Assembly: GCA_021234155.1 (NCBI GenBank)
Contig: JAJEKV010000001.1
Coordinates: forward strand, 14,184,356-14,248,355
Length of the DNA: 64,000 nt
Source of the DNA: Isoetes taiwanensis
Lineage: Eukaryota; Streptophyta; Lycopodiopsida; Isoetales; Isoetaceae
Reading direction: 5' to 3'
Shown here: piece after piece, positions 46,670 through 58,989 of the stretch
Layout of the letters: each line of letters opens with the position of its first letter
How positions within the stretch are numbered: the stretch's first letter is position 1
Made by a program: the position numbers and the translations under genes
The notes under the pieces: generated by a model
What the model was told of the DNA's origin: nothing
Databases searched by the model: none
Seen by the model: the letters and a program-made list of their open reading frames with translations, nothing else

Positions 46670-48300
46670 ACGACGGCGACGAGTCCTTGGAGCTGGTGCC
46701 GGAGTACTCAAACTTGGTTTATCCGGGTAACATCGGTGAAACTCCGCAATTTTATCAGGAGCATTACTCAGATTCTCGGCAGGCTCCCAGGTTCTATCAC
46801 TTGGCGTGTAACCTTCCCAATCGACAAAGTAATACAATCGACGACGAAGAAACTTGGAGTCCAGAATCTCTCGAACCTCGAACTCCTCATGATCATCAAT
46901 TTCTACTGGTGGTGGCGGCGGAGGAACGTGATCTGGGAAAGTATTGGCTGTATAGGGCTCTAATTGGATGAAGCCGAACAGCTGGAGGGAGCTCGAGCCA
47001 GAATGCTACATTGCTGATCTGAGCCGTGATCCGGTAAGGACCAAGGCGACGATAGTCAAGCTTATTGCAGGGACGTGAGGTAGGGAGGTCCCTACGAAGA
47101 AGCCAGACAAGGTCACCAACGTGAAACTTAGGAGCTTCCTGTCGATACAAATCAGCATAATGCCGATAGCATCCTGTGCTCGGTGAAGATGATGTTGAAA
47201 ATCCGATTGAAGAGCCTGGAGTTTCTCAAGTCGAGACTCGGCACTAGGATTGACGGAGTCACCAGCAGCGATGCTAAGAGACCAACGAGGATGCTGACCA
47301 GAGTTTAGAAAGAATGGAGTCTGGCCAGTGGAAGCATGTACTGAGTTATTATAGGCAAACTCAGCTAGTGGAAGATAATCGACCCAATCATCCTGCTGAT
47401 AACTGATAAAGCACCTTAAATATTGCTCCAGAGTCTGATTAGTGCACTCTGCCTTCCCATTACTTTCTGGATGATGACCAGATGTCAGTGAACGGTCGAT
47501 ATGCAATAACTCTAATCCAAAAGCCGCTTCAAAAAACCTGCGGCGAACTGTGGTCCACGATCGCTGACGATAGTATCGGGCAAACCGTGAAGTCTGACTA
47601 CTTCACAAAGAAGAAGATCCGTTGTTCCCTCACTGGTGATGGTGACGTTGCAGGGAATAAAATGAACCATCTTAGAGAAATGATCAACAACAACCATGAT
47701 GGCATTATAACCCCAAGAGACTGGCAACTCCGGAATAAAGTCTATAGAAATGCTCTTCCAAGGTCCATCTGGTACCGGCAGTGGCTGAAGAAGGCCATGA
47801 GGAAGATGCCGTGGAATCTTCGCTCGATAGCAGATGTCACAGGATCGAATAAAAGCTTCGACAGAGCGACGAAGCCCAGGCCACCAATACTCTCGACTAA
47901 TAAGTTCAAGAGTCTTGGCTACTCCAAAGTGTCCGGCCATAGGCGAATCATGGCAAGCCTGGAGAACCCGAAGCCTAGAAGTACCATCTGGCACATACAG
48001 AAGCCCATCATGGAACAGGAGTCCATCTCGAACCTCGAAACGATCATAGTCTGATCGCATTTGCCGAGAAGATGATGCAGAGCCAAGGTGTGAGAATACA
48101 TCTTGAGCCAATGGATCAGAGGGCAGAGATGCTCGAACAGACTTCAACAAGGCCATATCATGAGGCCTCTCGAACAAAGTGAGGGCCATAAGCTGGAACC
48201 GATCAGGCCCTAGAATAACCTGTGATTGCTGGTCGAATGCAGGATCACCTAGCTTGGGCTCAAGGTAGGAGCGTCGAGACAAGGCATCAAGCTTCCCTTG
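46670..48300 (-). pseudogene. Ty3 integrase with C-terminal chromodomain
   Basis: The minus-strand zinc-binding region has H-x3-...H (CHDSPMAGHFG) and CDIC. The catalytic core shows the first Asp in SISIDFIPEL, the second in VSDRGPQFA, and the Glu in SGHHPESNGKAECTNQ, completing D,D-35-E. The C-terminal part follows (KFHVGDLVWLLRRDL, KLDYRRLGPYRI), and then a chromodomain (YFVDWEGYTPSDRTWEPAEN). A one-base change in a T6 run near 47534 shifts the frame between the second Asp and the Glu. The chromodomain of this family binds histone marks and directs integration to heterochromatin. Confidence 0.9.
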
Positions 48301-48673
48301 GAGGGATCCAGGGCGGTATTTGATCATGAAATCAATCGGGATAATACTTGAGTATGCCACCGGGCCTGGCGATGGTTGAGCACTCGAGCAAACTAAAAAT
48401 ATTCTAGATTTCGATGATCTATATAGACCGTGACCTTATAAGGAGATCCCTCCAGAAAACGTCTCCACTCCTCAAAAGAATCCACTATCGCCAACAACTC
48501 CTGTCATATATGGGGTAGTTGATCTCAACAGCCTGAAACTTCCGTGAGTGATAGGCGATCGGATGCAATTCATGGTCATCCCCCTCCCGTGACAGGATCC
48601 CACCAAGCGCAAAATCAGAAGCAGCTGCTTCGACAACATATGGGCGCAAAGAATCTGCATGAGCAAGAACTGG
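48301..48673 (-). pseudogene. Ty3 RNase H, cut from its reverse transcriptase
   Basis: Minus-strand blocks [56 protein letters not shown], then [11 protein letters not shown] and NHRQARW, and FMIKYRPGS with LDALSRRS match the Ty3 RNase H domain. A TAG follows NLEYF, and the frame changes at least once. Its first residues are the direct continuation of AFTTAP at 61248, so the upstream half of the fusion lies 12.6 kb away. Confidence 0.88.
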
Positions 48674-49532
48674 CACACTGACCCCAATTTTTGGTCCACA
48701 GTTGTTTTTTAGTTGTACGGAAGTGTTGTTTTATGCCAAAAACAACACCAAAATGGCCCCAAAAGTCCACGTGGCCCGTTTATCCGGATTTGCACAAAGA
48801 GACAGTGGTTTTTTGGCAGAAATTTTCCACAGTGGTCTTTTGTCAAAAAATTCCACGCGTAGAAAAAATTGACATAGTTTTTGTGAATTTTTGTCAACGT
48901 GTACTTTTTTCCTTCACTGTTGTTTTTTGTGGAACCATACATTGTTTATCTTTAAAATAGCACGCATAGGTTTTAATTTTACTACACCTGAAAAACTAAA
49001 TTACAACACTAGAAATAAAGGATTACAAGGAAAAGAACACATAGAAAATAGAAAAATAATATTTTCAAGTGTGCTTTTTCTCGATATAGACACGTCGTTT
49101 CAAGTGTTGTTTTTGCAAAATTAAAACAAATCACGCATGGACTTTTTTTAATTTACAAAACACTACATGTGTTATTCGAATCTAGCTATTGTTTTTCTAA
49201 AATAAGGACATGTAAAAAGTAAATTTTATAACACGTAGAAAAAACGTGAATTTGTAATGTGGTTGTTTAACTAATGAGATATTAACACGTGGCACACTTT
49301 TTAAATAAAAAAAACATTATTCTAGCTAATCAAATATGGACATGTGGCATACTTTAAAAATAAAAAAGCATTATTATTACACATAGGAAAAAAATAAAGT
49401 ATTGTATTTCATATGTCTTCTAACAATCAAAAGTTGACACGTGGCACACATTACAAAAAAAAAATTACTATAGGCCACAATTTAAAAGCTAATATATTAT
49501 GAATTTTGTATAATCTTTTTTATTGTAAAAAA

Positions 49533-49594
49533 GGAGCCTTTTTGGGAATCGAACCCAAACAAGTCCATAAGGCATAAAATGCCATGTTATCTCC
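49533..49594 (-). repeat. tRNA-like SINE head
   Basis: On the minus strand GGAGATAACATGGC (A-box like) is followed 35 bases later by GGGTTCGATTCCC (a perfect B box) and then AAAAGGCTCC. The outer GGAG/CTCC can pair. It is best read as a tRNA-derived SINE head or decayed tRNA, as the anticodon arm does not fold convincingly. Confidence 0.5.
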
Positions 49595-49599
49595 ATTCT

Positions 49600-52500
49600 C
49601 ATTCATACATAATAGATTGCAATCTAAGTTTTAACTTAGATTAAAACATTCAATGGTTAAGGTTCAAAAATATTGAATTAATGGTTAAGTTATAAACAAT
49701 TCAGCTTTTACAAAAAAATAAATCCAAGAAGAATAACAGATACAAAAGAAAAGCTCAAAAATTAAATGGAAGATGAGTTACATAAATCGACCCAGCTCAG
49801 GACAGAAAGATGGATTCCGAATCAAGAATATTGGAGCAGATTGGAGCATAAAATGGAGCAGAAATGGCACAACCAGTCACACATTTATTGGGCATTCCTC
49901 GTTCCATGCTGCTCTGTCACTGCCTACCTGCTGTATTTGCTGCTATCTTCTTCCTTCAACCTACAATGTGCCTAAAGGGCCATGAATGCTCTGTAACTAG
50001 CCTGGCTGACTTAACATGCAAGAACTTCTTTGCAAAAACATAAACAATAAAAAGTACCTCCGGATGATCAATGGATTAGTTTTTCCTTGAGCTTTATAAA
50101 ATATGCCCACCTTCTAGCAAGCAGATTGTGCAGAAATATTCGCCATTTGTATTGGGAATCGTTGATGAGGCTTCTGACTTCCTGAGGCAGCGGCAACAGC
50201 CACCATTATGGGCTACCATCGTCAATGATCCCACTCAAAATGGTTCAGAAGGATGATCCCACTCAAAATGACGTAGCGATAATGAATACTACAAAAGAGA
50301 AGCAGCTGGCACATGGAAAATCAGGAAATAACCATAAACCTGAAGGTCACAGGTAGGGGTATATGTACAGAAAACATCCAGCTTATTAAATAAGGTGTCT
50401 TCCACGTATTAATGCAAGAAATAGGCGCGGCCCTAGCTGCTTCGAAGCACAAAAAGGAAAGGGAGCCAGGGGAACAATTTTTCCATCACTAAAAAATGCA
50501 GATATGAAGAACGTTCAAGGTGAGAAAGAATGGAGGAGAGCCGGATTTCAAGAAGCTGTAATAAAAGAATGAACAGAGAAAAGCATGAACAGAGAAAAGA
50601 ATGGAACAGAGAAAAGAATGGTGAGAAAAGAATGAATATGAAAATGTTCCTGACTGCCATGCACTAACTGATAGATTTCTTCTAGAACAGTGTCTCCGAC
50701 AACCCATTTTGTGGCAAGCGACCCTTTTGTCAATCTGGACCTGTCTATTACAGTTTGGCTCGGCCCCCTTTTATTCCACAGCAGATCCGGATCCCGACCT
50801 ATGTTCCCTTAAGGATAAATTGCAGATCAGTTCGATTCTCGCCTGCTCATCCTCCCTTGAATCCGATCATTTCTTCTTCCTGTTTTGCTCTAATCTCGGC
50901 CATGCACAAGCAGCGCCATGGCACCGGACACGCCATAGCACCAGACATGGCGCCATAGCTGGAGAAAGAAGCTGGAGAAAGAAAGCACAAGCAGCGCCAT
51001 AGCTGGAGAAAGAAAGCAATGACGGCGAAGAAAGCAATGGCGGCAAAGAAATCTCAGCCCTTCATTTGTTACCCAATAAGATCATAGGACAAGGATCATG
51101 ATCTTCACCGTCCATCTCTATTGTCAGTAAATCTGAAGCGTTAAAAGATAGAGCCAATAAGATCATAGTACTAAGATCACCATCTGGGCCATTTATCTTC
51201 GTCAAATCTGGACCGTTATTCTCACCTTGATGATGGGGCAATTTTTTACACATATTTTAATTCTCAATACCATTGGCTTAATGAGCAGAAACATGGTATT
51301 GTACAAGAAAGCCACCCTACACCCCAAATACTGCATGCCATCTGGGCCCGGGGAATTGAATCCCAGTTACATTCCAATGCCCATGGATCTAAGGCCACAC
51401 TGGCTTGTATGTCACACTATGCCACACTAGCATGTATGGATGTAAGGCCACATTGGCCTGTATGCCGAAACTCAGAGGCCTGTGAAGCTCAGAACAAAGG
51501 CACGAAACAGTAAAACTTTTATGCTATGTGATTCCACAGAAATATGGTCGTCTTTGTTTCGGTTCTCCGTCATAACGTGAAATCCACTGAAGGCAAACAT
51601 AAAATATATACAAATCGAAAATCAAATACTTACATCTCGTCTTATGCTCTTCAAAATCAAAGATTGATAGGAGCGAACCAAAACGATCAGTCTTCTGAAA
51701 ATAGAAACAAATACTGGTTATGATGAAGCTTCGATAGAGGAATCATCTTATGAACTCAAATCTTGGGAAGGAATATCATCGGCAAGGAAAACAACTGAAT
51801 TAGAGTTTCTGCAGAGGGTCCGCTTGGTCGTTGCTGCCGGATTTGGCTGCTGGTGCCGGATCTCTTTTGTCACAGCGACAACACCCCTACGCCCAGTGTC
51901 TTTCCATAGGTCTATGATCCATTTGAGGGATCCGGGTGCTTTTGGCACTCTGGTCAAAGGCTTAGAGTGAGAATAACAGTGCGATGTACAACTCTATTGT
52001 TCAGAAGCAGTCAGTCAGCCATAGATTTTACGGGCAAGATCTAAAGTAGCCAAAAAAGACACAGCAAGCAAAAGGGAAATATACGGAAGCTAAATCCAAC
52101 AAGCAAAAGGGGACTCCATGGAAGGTAAATCCGTCGGATGCCGACCCCAACAGCTGCAATAACCAAAATAACCCAAATTAGAATGTGCTCCATGATCGCC
52201 ATGTATGCCAGCCCGCATGCGTTACCCTATCTGCCTCTCCACCTTTGCCAAAACTGCTTCTTGCCAAAATCTAGATGCCAGCGTCATCTTTATACGTATT
52301 TCTATACCAATACCTGCTTTAACCATCACAAATCTTATGTTCTAAAAATACGATTTTTGATCTGGCAAACATTATCTACTAAATCAACTACTTAATGGGA
52401 TGTTTTTTATATTGTTTGTGGAACATTGATCTGACAAATATCCCCTCAATTGTGCCAGATCAACGACCCTCGATTTTTTCACTGGAGTTCCATGTGCAAC

Positions 52501-53040
52501 TTTTAATGGAAAGTTGGAAAAGTTGGAAAGTTGCAACTTTTAATGGAAAGTCTATGCACAGTTGGAAAAATTTGAGGGCAAAAAAACATGGAACCCAATG
52601 GTAGCAAAGCTCGGCATCAAGCACCGCAGACTGGTGGAAAGAATTTCAGCCAGACCAATTAGAATCTCCAACTAAGATATGCATATGTAAATATGATGCT
52701 GGCTCTTGCCGAAAAGACGAATTTGAGCGCAACTGCAATGTCTTACCCAAGTTTTACTTATCAAAATAAATGCCCAACTCGCATTTTGGGTCCTAAAGAT
52801 AATTACATCATAGCTTATTTGGAGCATTTGAGGAGGCAAGAACTTTTGAATCAAACAAACAACTAAAAACTTTCCTTGCCATATGTTTTGCATCTCCAGA
52901 CCGCAATGGCCGCAAAGCAGGAATGAATCTCCAACTGCCTTTGACATTCTGCATCAGATTCACATTGCCTCCAATCCGACCTTTGTGAAAGAAACAAGAC
53001 AAGAGAAACAAAGAAACAAAGCAAAGAAATAAAGACACAA
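49600..53040. other. Transposon interior, no recognised gene
   Basis: 3.4 kb with no recognisable transposase or other domain in any frame. Includes GAACAGAGAAAAGAATG tandem words at 50570-50640, a GCGCCATAGCTGGAGAAAGAA repeat at 50940-51020, and the dispersed repeat shared with 25985-26165. Confidence 0.45.
51045..51215. repeat. Dispersed repeat shared with 25985-26165
   Basis: AAATCTCAGCCCTTCATTTG and the following ATAAGATCATAGGACAAGGA match the copy at 26 kb. AATAAGATCATAG occurs twice within this copy (51068, 51148). Confidence 0.6.
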
Positions 53041-53044
53041 AGGA

Positions 53045-53115
53045 AATAAATCCTCCTTGTTGGGCCGGAGGATTCGAATCTCCAGGCCGCAATGCCCTCA
53101 CCAAAGCAACAAACA
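53045..53115 (-). repeat. tRNA-like SINE head
   Basis: On the minus strand GGTGAGGGCATTGCGG precedes GGAGATTCGAATCCTCC (53067-53083), a B box with a perfect 4-bp T stem. Spacing is shorter than in a tRNA; a decayed SINE head is the best reading. Confidence 0.35.
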
Positions 53116-53153
53116 CCAGGGCAATGCAGCTTTGGTTTTAACACTATCCAGTC

Positions 53154-53254
53154 CACCAACATGCCACCTAGACTCAAACATGCCAAGGTGGCTCCAACAT
53201 GCCACCTAGGCTGCAACATGCCAAGGTGGCTCAAAAATGCCAAGGTGGCTCAAG
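53154..53254. repeat. Short 19-bp array remnant (forward sense)
   Basis: Five units of the 19-bp repeat (CCACCTAGACTCAAACATG, CCAAGGTGGCTCCAACATG and so on) in forward orientation, followed by the conserved flank word CATGATGACTAGGAC and AACCTTTGGAATTTTTGGTA. About 150 bp of flank present beside the other arrays is missing here. Confidence 0.85.
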
Positions 53255-53315
53255 GCATGATGACTAGGACTTCATGCAAGAAATATGATAACCTTTGGAA
53301 TTTTTGGTAGAGGCA

Positions 53316-54940
53316 TTTTGTCGTTCGGGTAGTACAAAAGCTCTGGAATGGAGATTCGACTTCGCCATGCCATCCAGAACGACGAAATTACCCTAGGGAC
53401 CAAGTTACACGGTCATTTTTGGCAACGAAAGAAACACGAACCCTCTACATAGCAGTTTTCTGCAGCCATCTCTTAGACCAATTGAATACGAACATGTTGG
53501 ACATGAGCTACTTTGGCGCTTCTTGGAAAAGGGGTAGTCTTCTGCCCACGAAACTTGGTCTCTAGGGTAATGTCAATGTTTTGAGTCCATTGGCAGAGTC
53601 AGTTCACAGTTCTGGAGTGGGAAAGTTGCCCATCCGTGGCCAGGGTTCTTCCGGAGAGGACCTTTGGGGCGAACTGCTTCCTGAAGGTTTTAAAGGTCCA
53701 TCTTCTGGCGTCAACACTCTCCCTCTACGTGATGACATTGTGCAAGATCCTGGTCGAATCTGACTAGGATATAGCCTCCGAAACGTAAACCCTGTGTGTT
53801 GTTAGGTTATTGAAGGGTTTACGTTATGGGGATCGAGTTTTAGTCGGTTGCACTTGGGACATGGTTAAGAAGCTGCAATTGAAAACATGAAGCAATAGGA
53901 ACTGATGGAATGGGGTTTGGAGTTATCCTCCTTTCAGTGTGGCAATTAGAAGTCAAGAGCGCCTTTTGCAGTAGCAAAATTGTTTGGGATCATTCGGGAT
54001 GGCCTAGGGATCCAAACTCTGTTATTTCAGTTGCTATGGCTCTACATGCATGGTTAGAAAAGGTGCACCTAGTTATTTAAGAAAACTACCACGTTTTGGC
54101 CTCCAAAACGTAAACCCTACAATAACCTAGCAACACACAGGGTTTACATTTCAGAGGCTAAAACGTGGTCGTTTTCTTGGATAGCTAGGTCCACCTTTGC
54201 TAAACACACATGCGGAGCCATCGCAACTGAAATAATAGAGTTTGGATCTATTGTCCATCCCGAATGATCCCAAACAATTTTGCTACTACAAAAGGTGCTC
54301 TTGACTTCTAATTGCCACACTGGGAGGAGGATAACTCCAAACCCCATTCCATCAGTTCCTATTGCTTCATGTTTTCAATTGCAGCTTCTCAACCATGTCC
54401 CAAGTGCAACCGACTAAAACTCGACCCCCATAATGTAAACCCTTCAATAACCTAGCAACACATAGGGTTTACGTTTCGGAGGCTATATCCTAGTCAGATT
54501 CGACCAGGATCTTGCACAATGTCATCATGTAGAGGGAGGGTGTTGACGCCAGAAGATGGACCTTTAAAACCTTCCGGAAGCAGTTCGCCCCAAAGGTCCT
54601 CTCCCGAAGAACCCTGGCCACGGACGGGCAATTTTCCCACTCCGGAACTGTGAATTGACTCTGCCAATGGACTCAAAACGTTGACATTACCCTAGATACC
54701 AAGTTTCGTGGGCAGAAGACTACCCCTTTTCCAAGAAGCGCCAAAGTAGCTCATGTCCAACATGTTCGTAGTCAATTGATCTAAGAGGTGGCTGCAGAAT
54801 ACTGCCATGTAGAGGGTTCGTGTTTTTTTCGTTGCAAAAAATGACCGTGTAACTTGGTCCCTAGGGTAATTTCACCATTTGGATGGGATGGTGAAGTCGA
54901 ATCTCCATTCCGGAGCCTTTGTACTGCCCGAACGACAAAA
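53316..54940. mobile_element. Foldback element: 1.6-kb inverted repeat
   Basis: Arms of about 800 bp (53316-54117 and 54138-54940) are inversely complementary with roughly 90-95% identity, around a 20-nt spacer (about 54118-54137). Outer ends are TTTTGTCGTTCGGGTAGTAC and the complement of GTACTGCCCGAACGACAAAA. Within each arm lies a further small palindrome (CGTAAACCCT...AGGGTTTACG at 53780-53822 and 54430-54475), also present at the centre. Mirror-image 60-codon frames (53581-53763 and 54494-54676) follow from the arms. Long inverted repeats of this kind occur in foldback elements and some Mutator-like elements; no transposase is present. Confidence 0.85.
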
Positions 54941-55470
54941 CACTTGGGTGTCTACACGGTCGACCGCAGGACGCTTCGCGGTTTGATAAGTTCTCTTGGA
55001 CCGATCTTGGGTTTTTTTGAGCGTGCTCAAAGCAGGTTAGTTGAACGGCGAATTCAACGGTCGGATAGGGAAACTGAGCTCTGTGAGTGGGGGCACTGGC
55101 ATTTACCCTCTCGGAGGAACGCTGGTAGGAAAGGCTGCCTCGGCAGCCTTTCTGAGGTCCGTCTCCTGGAGTCTGGCCTCTCCCCTCTGGCTGGTTCCAT
55201 TTGACGAAGGATGTCAGCGCTTTAAGTTCTTCAAGACCCCTCTATTCTATCTATTGCCAAACTCCTCTACCAAAAATTCCAAAGGTTATCATATTTCTGG
55301 CATAAAGTCCTAGTCATCATGTCCACATCACCACCATCTAGCCATGCCACCCAAAATTTGCCAACATCACCCAATCAAAAGACCAAAGATGGACATCTTT
55401 TCATTTTTGGCCTAGTCAAAACTTGGCCTTGCTTACTTGGTATGCCATGTCACCACTTGGAGTGCCTAAG
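54941..55470. repeat. Flank of array B
   Basis: 55165-55460 is the inverse of the array A flank (29426-29740). 54941-55165 is unmatched in the window. A short perfect palindrome, AAGGCTGCC-TC-GGCAGCCTT, lies at 55131-55150. Confidence 0.65.
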
Positions 55471-58399
55471 TCGCATGCTTGAGCCTAGGTGGCATGCGTG
55501 AGCCACCTTGGCATGTTGGAGCCCACGTGGCATGTTTGAGCCACCTTGGCATGTTTGAGCCTAGGTGGCATGTTAGATCCTAGGTGGCATGCTTGAGCCA
55601 CCTTGGCATGTTGGAGCCCACGTGGCATGCTGGAGTCGACGTGGCATGTTTGAGCCACCTTGGCATATTGGAGCCTAGGCGGCATGTTGGAGCCCACGTG
55701 GCATGTTTGAGCCACCTTGTCATGTTGGAGCCTAGATGGCATGTTTGAGCCACCTTGGCATGTTGGAACCTAGGTGGCATGTTGGAGACGACGTGGCATG
55801 TTTGAGCCACCTTGGCATATTGGAGCCTAGGTGGCATGGTGGAGCCCACATGGCATGTTTGAGCCACCTTGGCATGTTGGAGCCCACATGGCATGTTTGA
55901 GCCACCTTGGCATGTTGGAGCCTAGGTGGCATGTTGGAGCCCACGTGGCATGTTTGAGCCACCTTGTCATGTTGGAGCCTAGGTGGCATGTTTGAGCCAC
56001 CTTGGCATTTTTGAGCCTAGGTGGCATGTTGGTGCCTAGGTGGCATGCTTGAGCCACCTTGGCATGTTGGAGCCAAGGTGGCATGTTGGAGCCTAGGTGG
56101 CATGTTTGAACCACCTTGGCATGTTGGAGCCTAGGTGGCATGTTGTGAGCCACCTTGGCATGTTTGAGCCACCTTGGCATGTTGGAGCCTAGGTGGCATG
56201 TTGGAGCCAGCGTGGCATGTTTGACCTATCTTGGCATGTTTGCGCGACCTTGGCATGTTTGAGCCAAGGTGGCATGTTGGAGCCTAGGTGGCATTTGTGA
56301 GCCACCTTGCCATGTTTGAGCCACGTAGCCTTTTTTAGCCACCTTGGCATGTTTGAGCCTAGGTGGCATGTTGGATCCTAGGTGGCATGTTTGAGCCACC
56401 TTTCCATGTTAGAGCCACCTTGGCATGTTGGAGCCTAGGTGGCATGTTTGAGCCACCTTGGCATGTTGGAGCCTAGGTGGCATGTTGGAACCACCTTGGC
56501 ATGTTTGAGCCACCTTGGCATGTTTGAGCCCGCGTGGCATGCTTGAGCCTATGTGGCATGTTGGAGCCTGGGTGGCATGTTGAAGCCCGCATGGCATGTT
56601 TGAGCCATCTTGGCATGTTGGAGCCCAAGTGGCATGTTTGAGCCACGTTGGCATGTTGGAGCCTAGGTGGCATGTTGGAGCCACCTTGGCATGTTCGACC
56701 CACCTTGGCATGTTTGAGCCTAGGTGGCATGTTGGAGCCACCTTGGCATGTTGGAGCCACCTTGGTATGTTGGAGCCCGCGTGGCATGTTTGAGCCACCT
56801 TGGCATGTTTTAGCCTAGGTGGCATGTTTTAGCCACCTTGGCATGTTGGAGCCCACATGGCATGTTTGAGCCACCTTGGCATGTTGGAGCCTATGTGGCA
56901 TGTTGGAGTCTAGGTGGCATGTTTTGAGCAACCTTAGCATGTTAGAGCCTAGGTGGCATATTGGAACCTATGTGGCATGTTAGAGCCACCTTGGCATATC
57001 GAGGCCTAGGTGGCATGTTTGAGCCCATGGCATGTTTGAGCCATCTTGGCATGTTGGAGCCTAGGTGGCATGTTGGGGACTAGGTGGCATATTGGAGTCT
57101 AGGTGGCATGTTGGATTTTATGTGGCATGTTAGAGCCTAGGTGGCATGTTGGAGCCCACATGGCATGTTTGAGCCACCCTGGCATGTTTGAGCTTAGGTG
57201 GCATGTTGGAGCGTAGGTGGCATGTTTGAGCCACCTTGGCATGTTGGAGCCTAGGTGGCATGTTTGAGCCACCTTGGCATGTTATTGGAGCCTAGGTGGC
57301 ATGTTGGAGCCCGCGTGGCATGTTTGAGCCACCTTGGCATGTTTGAGCATGTTGGAGCCACGGTCATATGTTGGAGCCACCTTGGCATGTTGAAGCCTAG
57401 ATGGCATGTTGGAGCCCACGTGGCATGTTTGAGCCTAGGTGGCATGTTGGAGCCCACGTGGCATGTTTGAGCCACCTTGGCATGTTTGAGCCCACGTGCG
57501 ACGTTGGAGCCACCTTGGCATGCTGGAACCCAGGTGGCATGTTGGAGCCTGCATGGCATGTTTGAGCCACCTTGGCATATTTGAGCCTAGGTGGCATGCT
57601 TGAGCCACCTTGGCATGTTTGAGCCACCTTGGCATGTTGGAGCCTAGATGGCACGTTGGAACCCCCATGGCATGTTTGAACCACCTTGGCATGTTGGAGC
57701 CTAGGTGAGCCCATCGTGGCATGTTTGAGCCACCTTTGCATGTTTGAGCCTAGGTGGCATCTTTGGATCCTAGGTGTCATGTTTGAGCACCTTGGCATGT
57801 TTGGCGACCTTGGCATGTTGGAGCCTAGGTGGCATGTTGGAGCCCCGTGGCATGTTTGAGCCACCTTGGCAAGTTGGAGCCTAGGTGGCATGTTGGAGCC
57901 CGCGTGGCATGTTTGCGCATGTTGGAGCCTAGGTGGCAAGTTTGAGCCACCTTGTCGTGTTGGAGCCTAGGTGGCATGTTGGAGCCACCTTGGCATGTTT
58001 GAGCCTAGCCACCTTGGCATGTTGGAGCCCACGTGGCATGTTTGAGCCACCTTGACATGTTGGAGCCTAGGTGGCATGTTGGAGCCCATGTGGCATGTTT
58101 GAGCCACCTTGGCATGTTAGAGCCTAGGTGGATTGTTAGAGCCTAGGTAGCATATTAGAGCCATGGTGGCATGTTGGATAGGTGGCATGTTGGAGCCTAG
58201 GTGGCATGTTTGAGCCACCTTGGCATGTTTGAGCCTAGGTGGCATGTTGTGAGCCACCTTGGCATGTTGGAGCCTAGATGGCATGGTGGAGCCCATGTGG
58301 CATGTTGTAGCCACCTTGGTGCATGTTTGAGCCACCTTGGCATTTTTGAGCCACCTTGGTGGCATGTTTGAGCCTAGGTGGCATGTTTGAGCCAAGTGG
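55471..58399. repeat. 19-bp minisatellite array B, single orientation
   Basis: About 150 units, all in reverse sense (GAGCCACCTTGGCATGTTT / GAGCCTAGGTGGCATGTTG). The same core variants as array A strongly alternate, so adjacent units can form GCCACCTTGG/CCTAGGTGGC hairpins throughout. Occasional unit-length irregularities and degenerate units (near 56320, 57010 and 57770) break the phase. Minus-strand frames of up to 180 codons (57397-57939) reflect the lack of stops in that sense and are not called genes. Confidence 0.92.
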
Positions 58400-58716
58400 A
58401 CAAAAAATTTGGCCATTCCACATCCCTATGCCAGAAAAAGGTATGTACACTTAATGATGATATCTTGAGTGTTTTTTAACATTTATGGCTGATATTTGAA
58501 ATGCTATCAGGGAAAACATGTACGAACATGTGGAAAGAATTTTGGCTTGATTTAGAACTAAGGTGATGGAGAGAAATTGGATATATTTTTCTCTCAATTT
58601 TTTGAATCCTGATTTCTATAAGGTTTTTGTTGTGTGGTTTCAACTCCTGCAAGTCTGAATGCGATCTGAGATTATGTGCATATTCTCAAAAAATGGATTC
58701 GAGGCATAAAAGAGCA

Positions 58717-58928
<212 letters not shown>

Positions 58929-58989
58929 GTTATAAATTCCGTTATAAATTCCGTTATAATTTCACAAAGCCATAAATTCCGTTATAATT

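Noticed and set aside
47482..48054. 190-codon plus-strand frame
   Set aside because: Lies antisense to Ty3 integrase, whose HHCC and DDE motifs are on the minus strand.
49533..49594. Functional tRNA gene
   Set aside because: B box is perfect but the anticodon and D arms do not fold into a standard cloverleaf; a SINE head is more likely.
53581..54676. Pair of near-identical 60-residue proteins on opposite strands
   Set aside because: Mirror images created by the foldback arms; no family motif and no other support.
57397..57939. 180-codon frame and many others in the 19-bp arrays, with a 19-residue peptide period
   Set aside because: Three 19-bp units make 57 bp, and the forward unit has no stop codon, so all frames of one sense stay open. 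Strand flips, variable spacing and absence of a consistent start argue against translation.
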